Source: Rallus limicola (taxonomy: Eukaryota > Chordata > Aves > Gruiformes > Rallidae). Taken from it: DNA of 64,000 bases. The notes beneath the pieces are model-generated. The model was not told the DNA's origin. It saw only the letters and a list, made by a program, of their open reading frames with translations, and did not search any database. How positions within the stretch are numbered: the first letter of the stretch is position 1; each line of letters begins with the position of its first letter. The stretch is taken from the NCBI GenBank assembly GCA_022605955.1, contig JAKCOZ010000015.1, positions 3,043,287 to 3,107,286 on the forward strand, read 5' to 3'. A program made the translations under genes and the position numbers. Shown here piece by piece: positions 10,590-26,414 of the stretch.

Positions 10590-11318
10590 TCAGATGGCCT
10601 TCTTCATCCAGAAGATGGGCAGCCCCTTGGCGTCGCGGTGGGGGGTCTGCAGGAGGTTCTGCTCGCTGCTCTCAGCCAGGACTCCCCTTGCCCAGACCAC
10701 GGTCGGCAGTGGGGGAGGCGGGGGTGCAGCGGGGGGCGGGAGGGGAGGCAGAGGGGTGCAGGGCACCCTTGGCTTGGTGGCAGTGGTGGCAGGGGCAGGA
10801 GGGCCGGAGAAGAGCCGCAGCACTTCAGCGGGTATGGCAGGGCTGAGGAAGGCCACGCTCTGCACCGGCTCGCCCAGGACGAAGCCCAGGTGGGAGTAGA
10901 AATGCTGCTTGTCATGCGTGGTGAGATGCAGGCAGGTGAAGCCCCGGGCCCGGGCCCAGCGCTCGGTGGCCTCCATCAGCTGCCGCCCATAGCCCTGTCC
11001 CCGCAGCGCCCGGGCCACCACCACACTCTCCACGAAGAGGTCCTGGGGATGGCTGGCCACACGGGAGAGCCGGACGTGGCCCACGAGCTGGCAGGGACCT
11101 TCCTGGGCAGTGGAGGCTGCAGCGGGGGGCTCGGCGCGGCCCCGGCTCCGTAGCAGCAGCAGGCAGGTGGGGAAGGCGTCCGAGGAGCGCTGGAGCGTGT
11201 GGAGCCGCGATGCCCGGCTCTTCCCCCACTCCTCGCCCAGCAGTTCGGCGCAGGCCTCCAGCAGCTCCGGCCTCTGATGCAGGGGGACCAGGCTGAGCTC
11301 CTCCGGCACAGAGCCCAT
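10590..11318 (-). CDS. NAA80: N-alpha-acetyltransferase 80, actin N-terminal acetyltransferase (NAA80/NAT6)
   Basis: A single uninterrupted exon encodes 242 aa. The GNAT fold is clear: the acetyl-CoA-binding RGQGYG (residues 106-111) matches RxxGxG, preceded by the beta-4 strand LFVESVVVA and followed by an amphipathic helix with TERWARARGF. The C-terminal region has the Pro-rich loop typical of NAA80 (about 188-206, PPPAAPPPPPLP), which in the human enzyme binds profilin so that actin-profilin is acetylated. The tail ends near LPIFWMKKAI. The human protein is about 286 aa; this one has a shorter N-terminus. The ATG at 11318 follows an acceptor at 11326, implying an upstream untranslated exon. 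NAA80 finishes actin maturation by acetylating its processed acidic N-terminus. Confidence 0.93.
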   Translation of the reverse strand: MGSVPEELSLVPLHQRPELLEACAELLGEEWGKSRASRLHTLQRSSDAFPTCLLLLRSRGRAEPPAAASTAQEGPCQLVGHVRLSRVASHPQDLFVESVVVARALRGQGYGRQLMEATERWARARGFTCLHLTTHDKQHFYSHLGFVLGEPVQSVAFLSPAIPAEVLRLFSGPPAPATTATKPRVPCTPLPPLPPPAAPPPPPLPTVVWARGVLAESSEQNLLQTPHRDAKGLPIFWMKKAI

Positions 11319-11643
11319 TCTTCTCACTGACGGGAGACCAAGCAGGCCACAGCTTAGAGGCAGCGGGGTACATGCCATGAGTTTTCCCCCCAGCCTGGCT
11401 CCGGCCCCGGCACACATGCAGTTCCCCGTCCGGATGGGTTCGCAGGAGTTAGCGGCGGGTCCGAGGTCAAAGGACAGCACCGTCCTGGGGAAGCGGTGCC
11501 TGGTGACGGCTCCAGGTGCCCATGCCATGAGCCCCACAGGCCACCAAGCTGGCAGAGGGGCAGGGACGGGAGGCACAGGGCCAGCCTTGACACTGCACCA
11601 GCCTTGTTGCCACCTCCTGCCACCCGCCTGAGAACAGCTAGCT

Positions 11644-12155
11644 CAGAATCACAGAACGTCAGGGGTTGGAAGGGACCTTGAAAGCTCATCCAGTCCCACC
11701 CCCTGCCAAAGCAGGGTCACCCAGACTAAATGCCACAGGGATGCGTCCAGCTGGGTTTGGATGTCCCCAGAGAAGGAGACTCCCCACCCTCTCTGGGCAG
11801 CCTGGCCCAGGGCTTTGTCACCCTCACTGTGACAAAGTTCCTCCTGACGCTCACATGGAGCTTCCTCTGCTGCAGCTCACACCCGCTGCCCCGTGTCCTG
11901 TCGCTGCCACCCCTGAGCAGAGCCCGGCTCCAGCCTCCTGACCCTCAACCTTCCCATCTTTACGGACAGTGATGAGGTCACCCCTCAGCTTCCTCCAGGC
12001 TAAAGAGCCCCAGCTCCCTCAGCCTCTCCTGAGGAAGGAGTTCCAGTCCCTCCATCACCTCGGTGGCCCCGCGCTGGGCCCTTCCCAGGAGTTCCTTGTC
12101 CCTGAACTGAGAAGCCCAGAGCTGGACCCCATAGTTCAGGCGCGGTCTGAGGTGC
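11644..12155 (-). repeat. CR1 LINE 3' end (antisense)
   Basis: This reads as the reverse strand of a CR1 3' end, from the block GGTTGGAAGGGACCTTGAAA onward through the conserved GGGCAGCCTGGCCCAGGGC. It is 5'-truncated, as is usual for CR1. It lies in the inferred 5' intron of NAA80/HYAL3. Confidence 0.85.
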
Positions 12156-12169
12156 CCGTCACACCGGTG

Positions 12170-12660
12170 CCTCCGGCCCCCGAGAGCTGCGCGGAGGAAC
12201 TGCCGTGCTGCTCACAGCGGGGCGGGCGCGCTTCCCGCTTCCCCTTCGCGGCGGGCAGGACCCGGCCTGCCCCGGGCGCCGCTTTCCCTTCCGCCCGCCC
12301 AGCCGCGGCCCCGAGGAAACTCCCGTCGCGCCTGCCCCCGGCTCCGCCGCGCTGGGCCCGTCCCGGCGCCCCCCGCCGCTCGCAGCCCCGCGGGGCAGGG
12401 GCGGCCCCGGCTCCGTTCCCCCGCCGCGAGTGACGCGCCCGGTCGGGACCGCCGCGGTCCCCCCGCCCGCAGCCCGCCCGGGGCCGCATCTCGCTGCCGA
12501 GCTCGGCGCTCGGCCCGCGCCCCGCCGCCCGCTCCCGGCCCGCCCGTACCGACTCGCCGGCCCCGCCGCCGCCGCCGCCGCTTCCGCTGCATCTCGGCGG
12601 CCGAACAGCGCCCTCTGGTCGGCGGAGGCCGCGCCCCCTGGCACCGCTCCATGTGCGGCC
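12170..12660 (-). promoter_or_regulatory. CpG island, candidate NAA80/HYAL3 promoter and first exon
   Basis: A dense CpG stretch with a short CCG run (about 12560-12582). On the minus strand a donor (GTACGG) ends a candidate noncoding exon at 12550. It could splice to the acceptors at 11326 (NAA80) or 9638 (HYAL3), matching the shared promoter of these genes in mammals. The pairing is inference. Confidence 0.5.
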
Positions 12661-12960
12661 CGAGGCCCGGGCGGGGCCTGGGCTGGGCAGCTTTCCCAGC
12701 GCGGGGCGCTCGGAGCCCCGTCCAGCCCGACCCTGGGCGGCTCCAGGGACGGGGCCCCCCCGCCGGGCAGGGTCTCACGCCGCACAGGGACGCGCCCGTA
12801 CGGACAGGCCTGCCCGGCCCTCGGGGACCGGCGGGGCTCGGGCAAGCAGTCTTCCCTTCCCCTCGGCTCCGCGGGGTTGCTGCTCCAGCCCTCGGGTCAT
12901 CTCTGTCCACAGAGATCCTTGTGCTGGGGGCTGCAGGGCCGGGCGCGGCAGAGCAGAGGC

Positions 12961-13441
12961 CGGGCTGCACGGGCAGCACTGGCACCCACGTGCGGGGCCA
13001 CCCCACAGGGGACTGTTTGACGGGAAGCCGTGGGCTGGGCAAGGGCTCACACTGGCCAGCTGGCAGGGCTGGGCAGCGCCCACACCCCACACTACCCTGC
13101 CACCCCACACCACCACCCCACACCACCCCGCACCACGCCACTGCCCCGCCCCACACCACCGTCCCCATGCCATGCCACCACCCCCCCCGGGTGCCAGAAG
13201 GGCTGTGGGTGCGGGGGCCAGGCACGGCACCGGGGGCAGCCACCCCGCAGCCCCCTGCAGCTCTGCCCTTCCAGCCAGCCCTTCAGGCCCTGCCAGGCCA
13301 CCCGGAGCGGGGACACGAGCCCTACCTGCACAAGGGGCCGTGGGAGCCCGGTGAGACCCCCCCGTGCCGTGCCATGAGACCCAGCCGTAGAGCGGGCACA
13401 CAGCAGCACGCCACCATCTCCTCCTGCTCTTCTTTTATCTT
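12961..13441 (-). repeat. right arm of the inverted duplication
   Basis: Reverse-complement copy of 5030-5449, with an internal CCCCACACCA-type expansion. It ends at about 13441, immediately before the DRC1-like fragment. It contains no IFRD2 coding exon. Confidence 0.85.
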
Positions 13442-13477
13442 GCTCTGGTGTCACCCAGCTCTGCTGTCCCTCCCCAG

Positions 13478-13960
13478 GCTCTGTAGCATCATTGGCACCC
13501 TCAGGACCAAACTGGCCCAGCAAGAGAAGCGGTTCAGGGAGGAGAACCAGCACCTGGCAGCTGCCTGCAAACACTCCACAGGACAGTACAAAGAGGTGCA
13601 GAGGAGGATGAGGTGGGGGATGCACGGGCATCCATCCCTGAGAGGCTTCAGAGCACCTAAGTGAGGTGCAGGGGGAGCTGACTCATCATTTTGGGGCATG
13701 TGGCCTCCTTCCACGGGCCATGTCCCTTCTGCACCAGCACTCAGCGATGCTGGAGAGGTTCACAGAGGTCTGGCTCAGGAACGAGGAGGAAGCCACTGGC
13801 TGGTGAGGAAAACCCTCGATGCAGATCGCATCCTCTACACCCAGCAACTGGGCCTGCCTTGGGAAGAGCCTTGTTCCTGGTTCCTGAGCAACATCGGCCC
13901 CCTCAGGCATCACACAGCAAAGTGGGTGGCAACCAAGCTGGCTGCAGAGGTCCTGACAGC
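13478..13960 (+). pseudogene. DRC1-like (dynein regulatory complex 1) fragment, broken
   Basis: Two protein-like pieces resemble DRC1/CCDC164. The first (13478-13612, flanked by AG and GT) reads as a coiled coil, with LAQQEKRFREENQHLAAAC then YKEVQRRM. The second (from about 13738) reads ERFTEVWLRNEEEA, then continues after a frame change as DADRILYTQQLGLPWEEP. Between them, at about 13795-13803, an in-frame TGA follows the NEEEA motif and the family-like sequence resumes in another frame, so the frame is broken. The splice phase between the two pieces does not fit cleanly either. I infer a decayed copy; a sequencing error is the alternative. No other DRC1 exons are seen. Confidence 0.45.
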
Positions 13961-14650
13961 TGGGGGAAAGGACAGCACAAAGATCCTCAGGCTGGGGACA
14001 GCCACGGCCTGGGCTCGCAGTGCTCTCTGCCCCAGGAAGACCCCACGCTGCCACAGCCAGGATGGGAGCGACAGAAGGGGCTCTCTGCCATCCTGCTGCC
14101 TCTATCTGGGCTTGGTCTTTTCCCTGGCACCTTTGCCCTGGAGCTGATGGCTGGAGCCAGCACCCACCTCAGCAGCTCCCGCCGCCTGTGTTTCAGATAC
14201 TGGACAGTGCCGACCTTAATGAGGAGCTGGACGGGGCCCTGGAAATCTTCCCCAGGTATCCGCGGAGCCAGTGCCCGGGGATGTCCAGCCTGGTGCTTAG
14301 GGGCATCCACAGCCTCATCCGGAGCCCGACACGGAGAGCAGGGACAGGCGGGACAACAGCACCCCCCGGCTGGAGCAGCGGGCGGTGGGTAGCAGGACAG
14401 CTCGGGCTTTGCCGAGCCTCGGGAGCTGTGCCAGCTGCTGCTGGGCGAGGAGAGGCAGCAGCGCCGAGGGGAACGGGCTCCCGCTGCCGGCATGTCCCGG
14501 CAGGGATGCTGGTGGCAAAGCCAGCGGCCCGAGCGTGGGGTGTGCAGAGCCCGGCCGTGGGGGTTGAGCCCGGGGGCAGCCTTCCAGGCACTGCCAGGAC
14601 CACGCTGAGGTAGACCCCCCTTCTTCTCCTCCCGCCCTGCGAGGAGCCGG
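13961..14650. other. region between DRC1-like fragment and RRP9 CpG island
   Basis: One exon-like segment at 14193-14252 has good splice edges (tttcag before, gtatcc after) and reads ILDSADLNEELDGALEIFP in one frame. I do not recognise it; it may be another remnant or chance. Confidence 0.3.
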
Positions 14651-15420
14651 CACTGCCGATGAGACCATCCCCGGGGGAGACGAAGCCACCGAGGCTGCAG
14701 CGGCAATCGCCCCCTCACGGGCCAGCAGCTCTGCCTCCTGCCCGTGTCCCCACCGGCCCCGCGCCTGCTCCCGCCCGGGGGCCGCATGAGTGACGGGGGG
14801 GAGCGGTGAGAGGCCGCAGCTCCAAGCCGAGACTCCCACGGAGCTGCCGCCCCGGCGCATCCCCGCGGAGCCAGCCCGCCTCCCGCGCCGCCGCCCCGCC
14901 AGCAGCCCGAGCTCCCCGGAGAGCAGCCCGGGGACGGGGCCTCCCGCATCCCCCTTCCCGGAGGCCGCGCCCCAGGGACCCCGTGGGGCGGGACGCCGCG
15001 GCCGGGGGTCGCCGGGGGCGGGGGCGAGTGACGCGCCCGGTGCATCCCCCGAGGGGCGGGGACAAGGCCCCACGTGTGGCGGCAGCATGGCGGCGGCGGC
15101 GGGCGGCAGGAGGGCCAAGGCCCCGCGCGGGGCGGCGATGGCGGCGGCGCGGCGGAGGCAGCAGCTGCGGGTGGGGGTCCGGCAGGCCGGGACGGACGGA
15201 GGGCGGGCGGGGAGCGGGGGAGCGGCGAGGGGGAAGGACAGGGCGGGGGGGGGCGAGGGGAGCTGCCGCGGCGGGCGGCGCCGCGCTGAGCGCTCCGGTC
15301 CGTCCCGCAGGCCCCGGGCGCTGAGGGGAGGCCGAGGGCCGGCCGGCCAGTCGACGAGGAGGTGTCCAGCGACTCCGAACCCGAGAGGTAGGTGCCGCGC
15401 CGGGGGCGGGCGGTGCCGGT
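14650..15420 (+). promoter_or_regulatory. CpG island / RRP9 promoter
   Basis: CpG-dense sequence leads into the RRP9 start codon at 15087 and covers exons 1 and 2. No TATA box is seen, as expected for a housekeeping gene. Confidence 0.65.
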
Positions 15421-18273
15421 GCCGGTACCGGTACCGGTGGCGATGCTCACGCGTGCCCCCGCAGCCCGTCGTTGGGGCGGCGGCGGCGGCGGGAGGCGGC
15501 GGAGGAAGAGGTGGACGAGACGCCGCAGGAGAAGAAGCTGCGCCTGGCCAAGCTGTACCTGGAGCAGCTCCGCCAGCAAGGTGAGTCCCGGCCGGGCCCT
15601 GGCGCTCAGCCCCGGCGGGGCGGCCCCGGGCGCTGAGCCCGGCCCTCATGTGCCGTGTCCGCCGCAGAGGAGGAGCGGGCGGCGGAGGAGGAGGACGAGG
15701 AGAGGACCCAGCCCGCGGATCTCATTGGGGACCGGCTGAAGGAGGACGTGGTGAGCAGGGCGGCGGGCGCGGCCCCTCGGCGCCGAGTCCCGTCCCCGGC
15801 TGGGGCCGGGGCTGGGGTCGGGGCCGGTCCCGCTGAGCCTCCCGCTTCTTCCGCAGCTCGAGCAGAAGGGGCGGCTGCAGCGCCGGGTCGCCGAAGATGT
15901 AAGTGCCCCGGGGCGGGGAGGGGGTGGGGGGTGTTGGACTCTTAGTCCCGGTTTCGGGGGATACCCCGGTCGTCCTGCCGGGCTGCGGTGCCAGCGGTGG
16001 GTCAGGGCCCCTCTCCGCCCAGCTGGCACCGAGCTCACAGTCACCCCGTGGCCGGCAGCATGGTCGGGGCAGCCTGGCTCATGTCCTGCTCTCCCTGCAG
16101 GTGCAGCCCCCGGATCCAGCCAGCATCCGAGTGCTGCGGGGGCACCAGCTGCCCGTCACCTGCCTGGTCATCTCTCCGGATGATAAGTTCATCTTCTCTG
16201 CTTCCAAAGACGGTGCCCTCATCAAATGTAAGTGTTCCCTTGGGGCTGCAACCATCCATTCCCCCAGCCTGAACCCTGTGGGGACCTTGCAGCAGCAGGA
16301 CCATGGGTGCCTGTGGAGGTGGCTTGGCCCTCATCCCCTTCAGGGACATGCCCGTGCATCATTCTCACCTCTGTGGGAGGCTCCTTGGCACCTCATGGAG
16401 TGGTGGGAGGTTCTTGCAGATAACGCCATGTTCTTCCCTCAGGGGAGGTGGAGAGCGGGAAGAGGCTGTGTGTGGTGCCAGGGGGGAAGAAGGGCACCGA
16501 GGAGCAGCACATGGGCCACGCGTCCCAGGTCCTCTGCATGGCCATCTCCTCGGACGGCAAGTACTTGGTACGGGGAGAGGGCGCTGGCACCGCTGCGCGG
16601 GGCAGAGAGGTGGCTGTGGGAGGCACGTGTTTTAACCTTGCTGGGTTAAAGCAGCCCCTCTCCTGAGGTGACTGGAGGCTGGGGTGGGCTGTGGGTCCCT
16701 GAGGAGGAGGTCTCCAGCATTCCCCTGCTGTCTGCCAGGCCACAGGAGACAGGAACAAGCTGATCATGATCTGGGACGCAGCCACCTGCAAACGCCTGAA
16801 CATCTTCACCGGGCATCGCGATGCTGTCTCAGTGAGTCAGGGGAACCCCCCCCCCCAGTGCGTGGGGGGCCAGGCCACCACACCCTCAGTGCCCCTCACT
16901 GCTGTCCCCATGTCTGTCTGTAGGGTCTGTCCTTCCGGAAGGGCACACACCAGCTGTACAGCGCTTCCCACGACCGCTGCGTCAAGGTCTGGGATGTGGC
17001 AGAGAATGCATACGTGGAGACCCTGTAAGATGATGGGGGGGGACACACTGCTGGCCCTATGGGAAGGTTAGGGGGTGGAGGGCTGTGTCCCTGCTGCAGC
17101 TCTGTGCCATTTCCCCCTCCAGGTTCGGGCATCAGGATGTCATCACAGGGCTGGACAGCCTGAGCCGGGAGTCCTGCGTGACGGCGGGGGGACGGGACGG
17201 CACCGTGCGGCTCTGGAAGATCCCTGAGGAGTCACAGCTCGTGTTTTGTGGGCACCAGTAGGTCTGGGGTGGGAGAGGGGTCTGTGGGCTGGCAGGTCCA
17301 GCTGGGACAGCCACAAGTGGTTGACAAACATCATGGGGAGCCCAGTGGCACCCCAGGGATGCTGATGCCCCAGTGACCCCTTGTCTCCTAAACAGGATCC
17401 CAAAGCATGCTCATAACTGATGCTCATAACTCTCTCCCTAGGGGCTCCATCGACTGTATTCAGCTCATCAATGAGGAGCACATGGTGTCCGGTGCCGATG
17501 ACGGGTGAGCACAGGGCTCAGGGTGGTGCATGGGGTGGGCAGGGGGTGCTGGCAGGGCCCCTCACCCTGCTGCTCCTTGGCAGGTCCGTAGCCCTGTGGG
17601 GGCTGTCGAAGAAGAAGCCGCTGGCGCTGGCCCGGCAGGCGCACGGCATGCAGGACACCCAGGGCCTGCAGCAGCCATACTGGATCTCAGCAGTTGCTGC
17701 GCTGCGCAACACCGACCTCCTGGCTACAGGTGCGTGGCAGCCGCTTCAGGGGTGCAGGTGTGTCCTGCTCCCTGCCCAGGCTCGGGGTGCATGGCAGTCT
17801 CCTCTCTGCCCTAGGTTCCCACAGTGGCAGCGTGAAGCTCTGGAAGTGTGGCGAGGGGTTTCGGAAGCTGGACCCCCTCTGGGACATCCCCTTGGTATGG
17901 ATGGGGAGATTGAGGATGCTGGAGCTGGACTGGGTGGGGGGGGGGGTGTCTCCCCAGGTGCTGTGGGAGCCCCTCATGCCTGCCCTGTCCTCTCCAGGTG
18001 GGTTTTGTCAACAGCCTCGCCTTCTCAGCAGCTGGCAACTTCCTGGTGGCCGGCCTTGGGCAGGAGCACAGGTACTGTCCCCCCTCCCTGCACAGCCCCC
18101 CACCTCTGGGCAGCAGCAGAGAGTGACACCCCCCCACCCACCCCTTCCCTATCTCTCTCATCTACAGGCTTGGACGGTGGTGGAGAATCAAAGAAGCCAA
18201 AAACAGCATCTGCATCATCCCCCTGAAGCAGAGACCCTCAGCCCCCTGCCCTGAAGGCCCTCCTGGCTCCTAG
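15087..18273 (+). CDS. RRP9: U3 snoRNP-interacting protein RRP9 (U3-55K)
   Basis: Fifteen exons join in frame to 1452 nt (483 aa; human 475): 15087-15170, 15311-15387, 15465-15580, 15668-15750, 15857-15898, 16101-16227, 16443-16567, 16739-16831, 16924-17024, 17123-17257, 17442-17504, 17584-17729, 17815-17894, 17998-18071 and 18168-18273. The N-terminal ~130 residues are basic then acidic and likely disordered, including a nuclear-type Arg-rich start. The remainder is a seven-bladed WD40 propeller, with repeats ending in forms such as LIMIWDA, CVKVWDVAEN, TVRLWKI and SVKLWKC. RRP9 binds the B/C motif of U3 snoRNA for 18S rRNA processing in the nucleolus. It is convergent with GRM2. Confidence 0.96.
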
Positions 18274-18482
18274 CCTGCTGGGTGCAAGGCCCAAGCTCCC
18301 CCCTGGGAGCTGTGCGCCCCCCCCCCCCTCCCATCCTTCAGGCATCCCCTCCCTGTGTCAGCAGGACAGGAGCTGGGGGTGTTGCGTGGCCCTCGTGTGC
18401 TGCTGTGGCTCTGCCCTCTGCGAGGGTCTGCCACCTTCTGTCAGGTTCCACAGGGCCTGAACTCCACAAGAGTCTGGTTTTT

Positions 18483-18488
18483 AATAAA
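18483..18488 (+). terminator. RRP9 poly(A) signal
   Basis: AATAAA, 210 nt after the RRP9 stop codon. Confidence 0.8.
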
Positions 18489-18495
18489 AACCCAC

Positions 18496-18501
18496 TTTAT
18501 T
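18496..18501 (-). terminator. candidate GRM2 poly(A) signal
   Basis: AATAAA on the minus strand (TTTATT on plus), the first such hexamer noticed downstream of the GRM2 stop. It would give a 3' UTR of about 1.3 kb that includes the 40-bp minisatellite. Confidence 0.55.
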
Positions 18502-19229
18502 TACATAAATTACAAAAAAAAAATCATCACACTTTTACTCACAGAAAAAGATCTACTTCCAAAAACTTGTTGGGCTCAAGTACTGGGGTGCTGATAGTCA
18601 CCGTGGCCCCAGCTGCATCTTGGCAGGGCTGGGGGCAGCAGCAACCCCCCACCCTCCACCCCCAGCTCCTGCCCTGTCTCCCCAGAGGGGTGAGGAGCAC
18701 CCTGTGCAGCTCAGGGTGGGGGTGGAGAGGGCTTGGGCCCAGCTCCTGGGGCTGGGAACGGGGAAGGTGAACCCGTGCAGAGCACCAGCCATGGGGACGT
18801 GGGGTGGGATGCGGGGTGACAGGTGAGAGAGCAAAGGGAGGGGGGGCAATGGGGTGGGGGCAGCGGGTGCCTGGTGTGGTGGGGGCCTGGCTGGCACCCT
18901 GGCTGGGAAGGGGCACTCAGGTGGGGGGCAATGGATGGAGGGGGGAGGGTGTCAGGGCAGGGGGCCCGCACCGCAGAGGGGTGCAGGGACCGGGCCGAAC
19001 CCTACAGCTCAGTGCAAGGGGTGGGGGACATTCCCTGTGGCTCAGGGTGGGGCTGTGGGGACAGCACGGTGGCTCCGTGCAGGTGACTCTGGGGACATGC
19101 ACCACGGCTGGTTGCGGGAGGCCGGGGGGGGGGGACGTGCACCATGGCTCAGAGCAGGCTTGGGGGGGGGACACGTACACCACGGCTCAGCTGGAGGGAT
19201 TTGGGATGTTCACCGTGGCTCAGGGCAGG

Positions 19230-19645
19230 GGGATGGGTGGTGTGGCTCACTGCAAGGGGAGGGTGACAGGGGACGGGTGGTGTGGCTCAGCGCAAGGTGA
19301 GGGTGGCAGGGGATGGGTGGTGTGGCTCACTGCAAGGGGAGGGTGGCAGGGGACAGGTGGTGTGGCTCAGTGCAAGGGGAGGTTGGCAGGGGATGGGTGG
19401 TGTGGCTCAGTGCAAGGGGCGGGTGGCAGGGGATGGGTGGTGTGGCTCACTGCAAGGGGAGGGTGATGGGGGCAGGGGATGGGTGGTGTGGCTCAGTGCA
19501 AGGGGAGGGTGATGGGGGCAGGGCATGGGTGGTGTGGCTCAATGCAAGGGGAGGGTGAGGGTGGCAGGGGATGGGTGGTGTGGCTCACTGCAAGGGGAGG
19601 GTGATGGGGGCAGGGGATGGGTGGTGTGGCTCAGTGCAAGGGGAG
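19230..19645. repeat. 40-bp minisatellite in the GRM2 3' region
   Basis: TGTGGCTCA recurs at 19241, 19281, 19321, 19361, 19401 and 19441, an exact 40-bp period, then continues with units lengthened by an extra ATGGGGGCAG. There are about ten copies. The plus strand is G-rich. The array ends about 150 bp from the GRM2 stop codon. Confidence 0.9.
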
Positions 19646-19794
19646 GGTGACAGAGACCGTGACCCAAGGCGTGGGCTGCGTAGCTCATGCTGGGACGGGG
19701 GCTGAGCCCCCCGGCTGCCTCCGGGCACTGGTCCCGCTGGGAGGGGCTGGGGTGTGGTGCCACCATGGGCCAGGCCCCGTCCCCCCCTCTGGTT

Positions 19795-26400
<6,606 letters not shown>

Positions 26401-26414
26401 TCACCCGCTGCCAC

